Below, piece by piece: positions 1 through 8,821 of a stretch of DNA of 14,674 bases. This DNA is from Jimgerdemannia flammicorona. Its lineage: Eukaryota > Mucoromycota > Endogonomycetes > Endogonales > Endogonaceae. Each line of letters begins with the position of its first letter. Positions within the stretch are counted from its first letter, which is position 1. Position numbers and translations under genes: made by a program. The notes below the pieces were generated by a model. That model saw only the letters and a list, made by a program, of their open reading frames with translations. It searched no databases and had not been told where the DNA came from. The stretch covers positions 1-14,674 of the forward strand of contig RBNI01004087.1 in NCBI GenBank assembly GCA_003990745.1, written 5' to 3'.

Positions 1-29
<29 letters not shown>
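1..29 (+). repeat. Poly-A tract (at least 29 nt) at the window edge
   Basis: The first 29 bases are A on the plus strand, that is poly-T on the coding strand of the CHAT/NB-ARC gene. It lies downstream of that gene's tentative stop. If the gene continues, it would fall in an intron that begins at a GTAAGC donor (98 on the minus strand). Confidence 0.9.
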
Positions 30-32
<3 letters not shown>

Positions 33-157
33 CCTTTTCAGTAACCAACTCGTACTAGTCGGCCCTGCTCAATATTTTGTTTTTGAAATTTCGCTTACCT
101 GGTATGGTATCAGAGTTCATGCTGCTCCCTTCAACTTCTGAGGAGTTACCAACGGTA

Positions 158-2999
158 TCATATGTGTATGTTTGAGTAGGTGTTTTTCTTGAGGTGGCTG
201 TAAATCAAAACCAGATACGAATTCAACTCACCGGAGGGAGCTTCTGTCCGAATTATCTTGTGCGTCTTTTCCAGACTAGCTCGCAAAGCTTCGGCAGCTT
301 TCTCCATCAGAAAAGAAGCCGCCTTTGCAGGAATCACGCTGTCGGCACGGGCATGGCTCAAACACAGAATGAAGGGCAACTTTTTTTCCTCCACAACTGG
401 TATGATCTGATCCCTGCAAATCTGAGGGAAATATTTTTGGGTGGTTTCCGATGGTATGTATATGAATACAGCCAAACGACGGAGTTGTGCTTGCTGCAGT
501 GCCGCCGTCCTTGCGGGGCCATGGCTGTTGATGTCAGGAAAATCGACGATACGAGGACCCGCGATTTCGACAAAGTAGTATTGTATGCCGAAAGTTCTGT
601 TTTTTACTTCACTACCGATGTGGGCTTGAATTTGGTGGAGTTGCCATTCCACTGTTGTGGATATTTCTGTAGTAAAGATAGTTAGAACGAATGACGGAAG
701 TGGACAAAAATCGGCATATTCGTTTAATTTGCTCACCATGTTTGGGCGATTCAACAATGCCCATTACAAATGTGTTATCGTATAGGCCAGATATCGGCAA
801 ACGCAGTCGGAGATGCCGCTCAGAATTATACTGTCTCATACCTTCCCTTAGAGCGATGAGAATCCTGTATTCTTCATTTTTTTTGGACAATAATCCGCGA
901 TCGCATAGATATTGCAAGTTCCAAACGATGTCCCCTATACAAAATTTTCTCCTTTCCTCGGATGCACCAGTGCCGTCGACGAAATAATGTATGAATTTGA
1001 GCACCCCTTCTGTGATTGGTCCGGTGAAGAGACAACACATATGTAACACCAGAAGCTGCTGTGTTGAAAGCGTGCTGATCGTTGGTCGGAAACATTTCTT
1101 GAGGCTTCCACTTTTGCAAGTCCCATCCATGAGCATTGTACTGCAGTGTTCACGTATAATGTCTTCCGGCAGCTTGTCGGAATGTTGTCGTTGGCAGGCG
1201 GCATTTCCAAGGAGTACCAAACTCAACGGGTGCCCGCCCACGAAACTCACCAGGTCCCGCAACGACTGAGTTTCCTTCTTTATCCTCTCCCGTACATTAG
1301 CGTCGTCAATACTTCCAAGAAATATTTCCACGCCGCTAGTAATATCCGAATCAATTAGGCCGTTTAGAGGCATCTTTATCTCACCCTTCCACCCCAGAGG
1401 TTCACTCGATGTTGTAAGAATTTTGACTGCGCTGTTCGATGCCGATGTAATTTTTTGAAGCCATTTTTCTAATTCTTCACCCGTTTCTGAGTGTTTCAAT
1501 GTATCGGCATGATCGAGAAGCAACAAACACGCCGGATAGCCAACGAATTTCTTGATTATGGCTTTTCCCAAGAGCTGAACGTCGCCGCCGTCACCACTGG
1601 GAATTTGAACATTCTCTGGGAATATAACATCGACCAATTGCTGAAGATATTCAATGACAGACACCGGATTGCTATCAAACGACCAAACGAAGACCCCACC
1701 GGGGAAGAGATGCGCTGTCCGTCCCAATGCTGTCAAGGCCAACGCTGTCTTGCCCTGCCCCCCGATGCCTGTAATGGTGTGCACGGGATATGTCTGTTTG
1801 CCGCGGTTCGCCATACGTCTCAAAACAGAGTTCAGCTCGACAAGTTCTTTCTTGCGTCCGCAAAAATTTGACGTGAGTCCGATTGACCCGAGGTTGTTCG
1901 GAGGCATATGAAGTTGAACTGTGGGCACACCCTCCTCACACTCGAACACGCCGTCATCCTCCCGAAATGCGGACGAGTACAATACCATGGCACCAGGGAA
2001 ATAGTCGCGTCGCCGGACGTCGTCGTGGTCCTGGAGGAACACGCGCGTCTTCCACATCGCCCTCTCAACCGTGAAGCCGCCAGCAAGGAGCTGATAGAAC
2101 TTGGATTCGAACTTGCGAGCGAGATCGTCCGGTAGAGAACAGTACGAACCGATGGTATATGGAACACCGCGTTCGAACAGGACTCGGGCAATGTCGCGGG
2201 TATTGCAAGCGGACAAATACACGAGCCGCACGTTTTTCGGCAAGATAGTGAGGCGCCATGTATCAACGAATTCGTGTTTTCCCGTCTCATTGTGTTCAAA
2301 GAGGAGGGCCCTTGCACCGTTCTTGGATCCGCAGTGCCCCATAAAATGGAGTGCTGTGGCTGCTTCGCGTTTGTTCATGAGCAATGCTTCCATTCGATCG
2401 ACGGTCGGTGGGAACACGCGCTCCAATATTACTTTTTTCGTGTTGGCGTGGTGCTCGTTTATGAAATTTTGGAACTGATCGCCCAAATGCAAATCGGGAA
2501 GGTCCACGTCCGGATCATCTGGCGGGGTGATGGGGTCTGGTACGACGGCAACAATGCGCAGCGGAATTTTCGGCAGCTGAGGCTCCTTCCGTTTATTCAC
2601 TCGTGCAAACATGCATTGATGGACCAGATATGCCTCACCAGCCCACACGTATTCCCAGGGGATGCTGTCAAGATCACTGTCGCCGTTGAGCTCGAGTAGG
2701 ACGCGACCGGATGGTTGAGATGGTATTATTTGCTGTAACCGCTGCCGGGCAGGACTCCGCTCATCAGTCGAGAAGAGAGCTCCAAACAATATCTTGCCAT
2801 AGTCTCTGAGCTTCCTAGGCAGGGGTTTTCCGGTGAAGACCTCGACGGCAACGAGCCGATCCTTTTGGCATTCTTGAAGGTCGAAGGAGTGGCTGTCAAA
2901 GAGCTCGGTGTCGGGATCGTCATCGGTGGAAACCTTGACGCGGATTCTGATTTCGCCGGGGTTGCCACGCTCGAGATCCTTTGACAAAGATATTCGCAT
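158..2999 (-). CDS. CHAT caspase-like protease / NB-ARC NTPase, NLR-like receptor (2 exons, 3' end uncertain)
   Basis: Model: complement(join(158..666,737..2999)), 923 aa, numbered from the ATG at 2999. Residues about 85-345 form a CHAT (caspase HetF-associated with TPRs) domain. The catalytic His is in HFMGHCG (H222) and the catalytic Cys in LSACNT (C265); both are present, so peptidase activity is plausible. An NB-ARC STAND NTPase follows: Walker A GIGGQGKT (411-418), Walker B LLLLD (D496), an ILTTSSEP sensor-like strand (about 527-534) and a GLPL-like GGHPLS (588-593). Residues about 640-720 resemble the winged-helix part. In known STAND receptors the NTPase oligomerises on ligand sensing and activates the effector, here a protease, often causing regulated cell death; that role is inferred. 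No TPR, WD or ankyrin repeats are visible. The C-terminus instead has dynamin-like traces (VEIAGP, VDFPDI). The start at 2999 is preferred over an in-frame ATG at 3050 because of a TATA box at 3059-3066 and an A at -3. The stop at 158 is tentative. Confidence 0.85.
667..736 (-). other. Probable 70-nt spliceosomal intron in the CHAT/NB-ARC gene
   Basis: On the minus strand the element begins GTGAGC, carries TTCTAACT (branch-point CTAAC) and ends CTTTACTACAG. The upstream exon ends one base into a codon. Splicing restores that codon as GAA (Glu755) and joins the long upstream frame to a second frame open for another 168 codons. Without splicing the upstream frame stops at 612, after about 40 unremarkable codons. 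The caveat is that the same 70 nt, read in the downstream frame, is open and resembles part of a GTPase G1-G2 segment. A frameshift instead of an intron is therefore not excluded. Confidence 0.65.
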
Positions 3000-3058
3000 G
3001 TTTGTAAGGGTGTCGGTGCGTGGTTTCTTAGACCGTAGGGACCTATGCATATAGCATA

Positions 3059-3066
3059 TTTATATA
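3059..3066 (-). promoter_or_regulatory. TATA box of the CHAT/NB-ARC gene
   Basis: TATATAAA on the minus strand, 60 nt upstream of the ATG at 2999 and only 9 nt upstream of the ATG at 3050. With a usual TATA-to-start-site distance, transcription would begin downstream of 3050. This favours the ATG at 2999, which has the context ACAAACATGCG. Confidence 0.45.
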
Positions 3067-4437
3067 AGTTTCACGTAGATACGTCGGTGCGCTAGGCTTA
3101 CTATGGATTGTTTGTTATACAGAAAAGCGAAGACACCCGAAATATGGTACTGCGCCCAAATCTTCGGGATGTTTCCCGATATTTTATTTTGTTTATTTAA
3201 TTATATACACAATATACTCCCTAGCATATCCACAAGTTGCATAATCAAGCGGTGCGCATCGCTCTGCACATACCTGAGCGATCGTCGGGTTGGTCATTAT
3301 TTATTATTCGAATGTGTGCGAGATGGACAAGTTTATACGTATAGCGATTTGGGTGTGGCATTGACATTGTCGATCATTCTGCCAACTCTGTCAGCCACAA
3401 AGCGGCCATAATTACCCAGGCACGTGGCTGATACATATATGATTGAATCTATCTCCGCTCTTTCGAACGTTGACATATTTCGGGCGACTGGTTATTATTT
3501 TAAGCTGAAAGAAACGGAGCTAGTTTTCGTTGTTTGCAAACAGGTACGATTGTTGTTTGCCCGAGTCGAGGTTTTGCCCCGTATTATCGCCCTCTAGAGA
3601 CATTTTTGGCGCGCTGCTGTTGGTGCTGGAAGGGGTGTTAGTACGTTGGTCGGGGTTTTTGAGAGAATTATGGGTGTGGCGATGCTTGTTTTTGTTTACA
3701 AGAGTTTTGCTGCTGCAAACAAAAGATCTCGTTTGCATGATGGTGAATATTAAATCGGGGTGCGGAATTTCCGCGATTCGTATTTCACCGAGCCACTCAT
3801 CGGTGGTATCATTGTTCTGCTCCTATTTACCATCATTGTTATTAGTCAACATCGCTAAGCGCTCAGCTGTCATTATCGCCGTTCTGTCCATCGTTCTGTG
3901 CTTAGTCGACATCATCGAACTAGATTTTTGAACTAAAACTAGTATTAAAATTTTATACAGGACCGTAATAAGAAATACAAAATACAAGGGCGCAGTATAT
4001 GGCTGGTCCTATGGCTACTAAGGTAATAGGCAAGGCTTGCAATGAACATTACGTAGAATGATAAACGTATCAACAGCCTTTGCGAATACCCCTTTGTGAT
4101 TAGCAGTTACGAAACAAAGTCACGCAAATTCCTGTACCCAATAAGGAGGCCTATTGATTCGCCTGGTTTCGTAGGCCGGTATATATGTGGTTTGGAATGG
4201 TTTCGAGAGTGTGTGGAATACGGGCACTTCCGATGTCGGAAACTGCAAAGACATTCCCTCCAAGGAAATACACAACGTAAACCTTGATTTAGAAACCAAA
4301 CACATATAGCGACGATGAAGAGCGTCTTCGCTGCACGGATGATCCATATTCGTTTATCACAATACGAAAAATATAGGCAAGCTGGTCGCGGACAGCCACG
4401 ATTCTCGCACGTAATCTGGAAGTGCAGAATGACTCTT

Positions 4438-4458
4438 AAAAAAAAAAAAAAAAAAAAA
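4438..4458 (+). repeat. Poly-A tract (21 nt)
   Basis: Uninterrupted run of 21 A on the plus strand in the gene-poor region. No flanking target-site duplication or element similarity to the other A tracts was seen, so a retroposon tail is not supported. Confidence 0.9.
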
Positions 4459-5826
4459 GGAGACAACTACGTAAATCAATGAGTAGAGATAGAGAGGAGA
4501 GAAAGAAAGAAATACTTGCTCACCTACACCACTCACCGGTTCCTGGAAACCCGTGACTCTCCTTCACCACTGATTAAAATTTGTAAATTAGATATAATAT
4601 TTAATTTATCAAGTATATATGTATGTATACTCACAAATACACGTCCATAATGCATCGAAGAAGGGCCTCAATTATGAATGATATTTCGTTCCGTGAGATA
4701 GTTCCGAGAAATCCCGTTTGTGATATCCCAACACTGGTAGTAGAAAATAATATTAACCAAGCTGAATAGAAAGAGTAGATATTTGGAAATATAGAGCATA
4801 CCATTCATCGATTGCGTGGAAGATCCATTCACTAAAGCAGCTTGCCTTACTCCGTGGCCCTCTGTTATCGCCTCATCCAACAATTCCATCAGATGATTAC
4901 ATCAACTCATATTGTCCCGATTCGACTGTGGATTAGTCAAAAACAGTTAGATTGCCATAGTATAAGATATATTATTGCACAACATTACCGAACTAAAAAA
5001 ATAAAAATAAAAATAAAAAAGAACCTACTCCAAAATGCTAAAGAGCTTCGTGACATGCCTTAGAGGGTCGAAGCTAGTGTTCTTGGCGAAGAGTGAGCGT
5101 TGTTGTACTGCTTGATAGTAACAAATTGCTAGCCCGAAGGTCGAGTCCGGGGGCCGGAGGTCGAGGATTCTGTAGTACATAGGGCTTGAGAGGACGATCA
5201 GGTTAATAATTAGATGATCTTAAAACAAACCAGAAATCGCCCATTTCTAGTATATATATACCTCTAATGGCCATTAGGAATTTCACGCACTTTGTTCCCA
5301 TTGGCCTTACAGCCCTTTCGTTTTGGACCTCCTCGACGTCTCCGTCCCTACCGACTATGTTGCAGTGCCTCTTGCTTGTCCCATGGTCGGGGAGTCGGAA
5401 TCCGGCCGGAACTTTCTCCTAAATTTAAGATGATATTAAAAAGTTAGTATACTTGTTAAGTTGCTTCCTGTGACTACATCACAGCGCAAATCGTAAACAC
5501 CTCTCCAAATTCCTAAAACACCCGTAGGAATCTTCTCGCGCACCAATTCCTCGTGACCCTTCGTAAGCGGAAAATATCAACCACACGTGGTGAAGCTCCT
5601 TACATGCCACATGCATGAACTATCGAAAAATAAGTTCTGTCATCCGCGCATACCTCGCGCTCGCGAATCGCATTACAAGAAAAGGAAAGGAGAAAGACTG
5701 ACCTGCACCGATTCTAGTAATGATTGTGCTTTTTAATCGTAGAGTTTTGAGCCCACTTCGAGCTTGCTCGCGTCCAGTAATCTATGCGTAAGAGAAACGT
5801 TTTAGGAGACGCTATAACAAAATATG

Positions 5827-5847
5827 AAATAAATAAATAAATAAAAA
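5827..5847 (+). repeat. (AAAT)n microsatellite
   Basis: About five tandem AAAT units followed by an A-rich run. A related A-rich (AAAAAT)n stretch lies at 4995-5020. These are simple AT-rich repeats typical of the spacers in this window. Confidence 0.8.
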
Positions 5848-6089
5848 CAAAAATTGTGTATTTACCATAGTTTTTTTTTTCTCGTTTTTCCGATCGGTAG
5901 GGAGAAGAGAATTGGGTGGCTTTTTGTGTGGGGTTAATATCACACGTGACATCACCCTGGGTCAAACATTTCGGTGAATACGACTTGTTACCAAAGCATA
6001 TCCGTATAATATGCTACAGTATAAAAAAAAAACATTTGGGTGGATTATTTTGCACGATACTCGTAATTCAGTACCGAGATTGATGAAGC

Positions 6090-6210
6090 ATGAACGCGAA
6101 TTCAATAATAACGGCAAAAAGCAGACGGCCTATCTTCCGACTCGATGAGCTGGTCGATACCGTGTGGATGGATTTTGGAGGGATAAAACCGGCTATTCTC
6201 ATCGATGCCT
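6090..6210 (+). CDS. Orphan 5' exon of an unidentified protein
   Basis: An ATG opens a 40-codon frame plus one base, ending exactly at a strong 5' splice site (GATGCCT followed by GTAAGTAT). The peptide looks like real protein: a basic start (ITAKSRRPIFRLDELVDT) followed by an alternating hydrophobic stretch (MDFGGIKPAILIDA). Phase 1 allows several acceptors. CTTCAACAG before 6299 gives CQVAILL and then a stop. The weaker TTATGAG near 6440 keeps a frame of about 65 codons open up to the A tract at 6624. I could not build a full gene and do not recognise the family. A second ATG at 6083 opens an overlapping 21-codon frame. This may be a genuine multi-exon gene or the remnant of one. Confidence 0.4.
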
Positions 6211-6623
6211 GTAAGTATATCCCTATTTTTCATAGATTGTTATGATAATAGTACTTTTCCAAGCACAAAAATCATTCTCCTCGTGAACCTTCAACAGGCC
6301 AAGTCGCTATACTGCTTTAAATATTGTAAGCGTGAGTTGTCCTTATCAGAGTGATTAGATGACATATTTCTATAAATTATATGAAATGCATCTTTGCTAG
6401 TTATACCAATGGAAGCTTTTTTTTTAATTTTTTTATGAGTCTCAAGTGGGTGCTCGATGAACAACTTGTATCGCAGAAACATCTGCGTGACAGTGAAAAT
6501 TACAATTCCAATCCTTCCCGAAATCGTCCACATCAACACGTCACAACCTTTTAGGCAAATGTCCGACCGACACAGATTCAATGTACGCGGCCCATCCATT
6601 CACAGGCGGAGTACCAACAGCTC

Positions 6624-6642
6624 AAAAAAAAAAAAAAAAAAA
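6624..6642 (+). repeat. Poly-A tract (19 nt)
   Basis: Uninterrupted run of 19 A on the plus strand, at the end of an open frame that could belong to the gene starting at 6090. Confidence 0.9.
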
Positions 6643-8022
6643 CTCTGCTAGCCATATTTTTCCATTATAGTATTTGCTTCAACAGAAGATTGTTGTCGCA
6701 GCCTCTAATGTCAATCTCCATTTCTGCAGTATGTCATCAAGTATGCAGTGGACAGCCTTTTATGAATGGCAAGATATACGTGTATCGAAAGAAATACTTT
6801 ATATAGACACCGATAACCTTTGAATGAATGTGGACAGACTTTACAGATCATCAGAGAGATAACATTTTCGACGAGCAAACTAATATTGATACTGATTAGA
6901 TATTTGTAAATCGCTCAACAAACCTTGCACAGACATAAGCGGGATTCACATAGAAAAGCGGTAAGCTTTACACGCTTGAGTAGACCAATGCACGAAGCGG
7001 CAGTGATATATGAGAGATATAGATGAGAAAATTAGCAATACAAGGTGCCAACCTAATTCATACGGCAGACAAGACATTGTGTGTAATTACATAAACAGGC
7101 CCCATTTGGATGCGAGCGGAATCGCCGACGAGAGGACATGTTTACGCATTAAGCCAACCGATTTCCCGTCATTTACTATTGCACTTTGTCTAAGTGAAGA
7201 GGCACATTTGTTTCCGTTGTCTTCACCGGTTGTACATACGTCCGACTTTGGAAAGCTACTAATTTTATCCTCCCTTTGTCTGTAGATAAGAATGTCTTTT
7301 AAATTCATTTAGCAGATAAATTAAAGTTTGAAAAAAAAAAAGAAAAAAAAAAAGGTTTTTTGAAACATTGTTTTTCTGTTGAAAATATAACAATTTTTTT
7401 TTTTGTAAAATTTTTATCAGAGGTAGAAAATATTATCAGTAAAATATTTTTATAAAGCTATTGTGATTTCAAAAGTTAAGTCATGCCTCTAAATATAGGG
7501 GTAATACAGACAAAGGGATAATTACATATTGCTCACCAGTGCCGTATGCCGATTTTGTATGACAATGTTATGAGGCTGAATATGATACAAGTCGACACTA
7601 ACTTCAAGTTGGCAAAGTGTGTCTTGTGCTATTTGAACGGTCCTATACATAGAATAGGATTTTTTTTTTTGCTTTGAAAATTTTTATTTTTGCGTCGTTC
7701 GAGTATATGACATTAAAGGTTCAAGCTGGCGAATAACAGTGAATTTGTATCTTGAATAATGCTATTTTCCAGCCGATATTATTGTAATGCTCCCTTCGTT
7801 TATTAATTTCGTACCGCCACTCGTATAGGTGCGATCTTTTCTAATCGCCACACCATATCCCGTCATCGAATGTCTGATTCCGTCCTTTCTTCTAGAATTT
7901 TTAATCGCTTGCCATATTGATAATCACTGGCGAAATCTAGATAAAAATAAAAATAAAAAGTTTGTCAGGTACTATGTCAGCTTCTCATTTAAAGCTAAGT
8001 GGAACCATGCTATGTACCACGG

Positions 8023-8250
8023 TCACATTAAGCATCGTTGAAATTGTGGATTTTCTATCACTCGACACCCAAAAACACCCCGATTCCATTGACGAGAACC
8101 AAAGGGGGGTCTGGCCGCACGTAAATAACTAGGTCGCACCGTTTCCGATATTCTGATATCGACATTCTTCCGCTTCCGCATACTCCATTCGAGCTTGAGG
8201 AAATTATTGTCGACTTGTGCTTTAAGATTGGTATATACAGTTCGAGCCAT
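8023..8250 (-). CDS. Small hypothetical ORF (75 aa)
   Basis: ATG-initiated minus-strand frame of 75 codons encoding a basic, mixed-composition peptide beginning MARTVYTNLKAQVD and rich in Arg/Lys in the middle (MRKRKN). No domain, signal peptide or membrane segment is visible. It stands alone in an AT-rich spacer and has no clear promoter. It could be a chance ORF or an exon, and I assign no function. Confidence 0.15.
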   Translation of the reverse strand: MARTVYTNLKAQVDNNFLKLEWSMRKRKNVDIRISETVRPSYLRAARPPFGSRQWNRGVFGCRVIENPQFQRCLM

Positions 8251-8763
8251 AGCACACACCAATCATATCTAAATCAGATTATGCAAGACAAGATGTCGAG
8301 TTGGTTTGCTGGTCACCAAGTGCGGTTAGGAATTTGAAGAGACGATGGAGTTGAAGCTTTCAATCTTTGTTTCATGGATTTATGTGCCTTTGTACAGTCG
8401 TATCTCCGCCACATGCGATCATTTTATAGGTTCGGGAAGTCAGCTACATTACGGCAGCATGCAAAGCACGTTGCTCAAAAATCGGGACGCCAATTTGCCC
8501 TGCCAACAATAGTTATGGATTCGTGTTCACAGAAACCTGAAATAGGAGAAAATGTTATAGTTGCATGCAACATGCCACCGAAGCAGGTGACGAAATTAGA
8601 CTCAGAATTTTAATGTAGCTAATTCGGGAACTTTGTGCTATAGAATGTAAATTTAGGTGTGGTGCGAGTGCTTCCCATCACGAAGGATGCACTGTCCGGT
8701 CGTGACAATGACCTTTTTACTCGCCATAATAATAAAATTAATGAAAATTCATTGTTCTTAGAA

Positions 8764-8785
8764 CTCCTCACTTCTCTCTCTCACC
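8764..8785 (+). promoter_or_regulatory. CT-rich promoter / 5' UTR element of the GT2 gene
   Basis: A CTCCTCACTTCTCTCTCTCACC stretch lies about 36-58 nt upstream of the ATG at 8822, following an AT-rich segment with ATAAAA at about 8733. Pyrimidine-rich blocks near start sites are common in well-expressed fungal genes. The role here is inferred. Confidence 0.35.
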
Positions 8786-8821
8786 GTTAGTCGCCGGCCC
8801 CCCCTAGTTCGAGCAGCCAAG

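Larger units (their letters stand above)
3067..6089. other. AT-rich intergenic region, no recognisable complete gene
   Basis: No ORF here has recognisable motifs or codon bias like the three main genes. It holds a 21-nt A tract (4438-4458) and A/T microsatellites (4995-5020, 5827-5847). Open frames include a minus ATG at 3603 with a strong CAAAAATGTC context but only 27 codons, a 47-codon minus frame at 3333-3476, and a minus frame at about 5250-5430 following a TTTAG with TACTAAC upstream. Any of these could be exon fragments, but no consistent spliced model was found. An ORF at 3530-3931 (plus) lacks an ATG start and is probably chance. No tRNA-like B box, rRNA or CRISPR is seen. Confidence 0.5.
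6211..8763. other. AT-rich region downstream of the orphan exon, short ORFs only
   Basis: It contains A tracts at 6624-6642 and 7331-7353 and many T-rich runs. Short frames that look mildly protein-like are 7010-7285 (plus), 8023-8250 (minus) and two overlapping plus frames at 8345-8512 and 8374-8613. The one at 8345 starts with a signal-peptide-like hydrophobic segment (MELKLSIFVSWIYVPLYS). None has a recognisable domain. They may be further exons of the gene starting at 6090 or chance ORFs. No RNA gene is recognised. Confidence 0.4.

Noticed and set aside
3333..3603. Possible small minus-strand gene: ATG at 3603 with a CA-rich leader and a 47-codon frame at 3333-3476
   Set aside because: The leader and start context look good, but no donor/acceptor pair joined the two frames in phase. 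The first frame stops after 27 codons.
3530..3931. 133-codon plus-strand hydrophobic ORF
   Set aside because: It starts at TTG with no suitable ATG until late, its composition matches random AT/GT-rich sequence, and it has no motifs.
4096..4287. Short plus frame with ECVEYGHFRC, reminiscent of a zinc knuckle
   Set aside because: The spacing does not fit C-x2-C-x4-H-x4-C, the frame starts at GTG, and no other retroelement domain is present.
5125..5170. tRNA-like B box (AAGGTCGAGTCCGGGGGCC)
   Set aside because: It lacks the T of GGTTCGA, and no acceptor stem, anticodon arm or A box could be folded around it.
5250..6040. Series of minus-strand open segments with TAG/TTTAG acceptors and a TACTAAC
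   Set aside because: Individual segments look protein-like, but frames and splice phases could not be joined into one model. Open stretches of 40-70 codons are expected by chance in this much sequence.
4438..6642. Poly-A tracts as tails of retroposed copies or SINEs
   Set aside because: The sequences 5' of the A tracts are unrelated, and no target-site duplications were seen.
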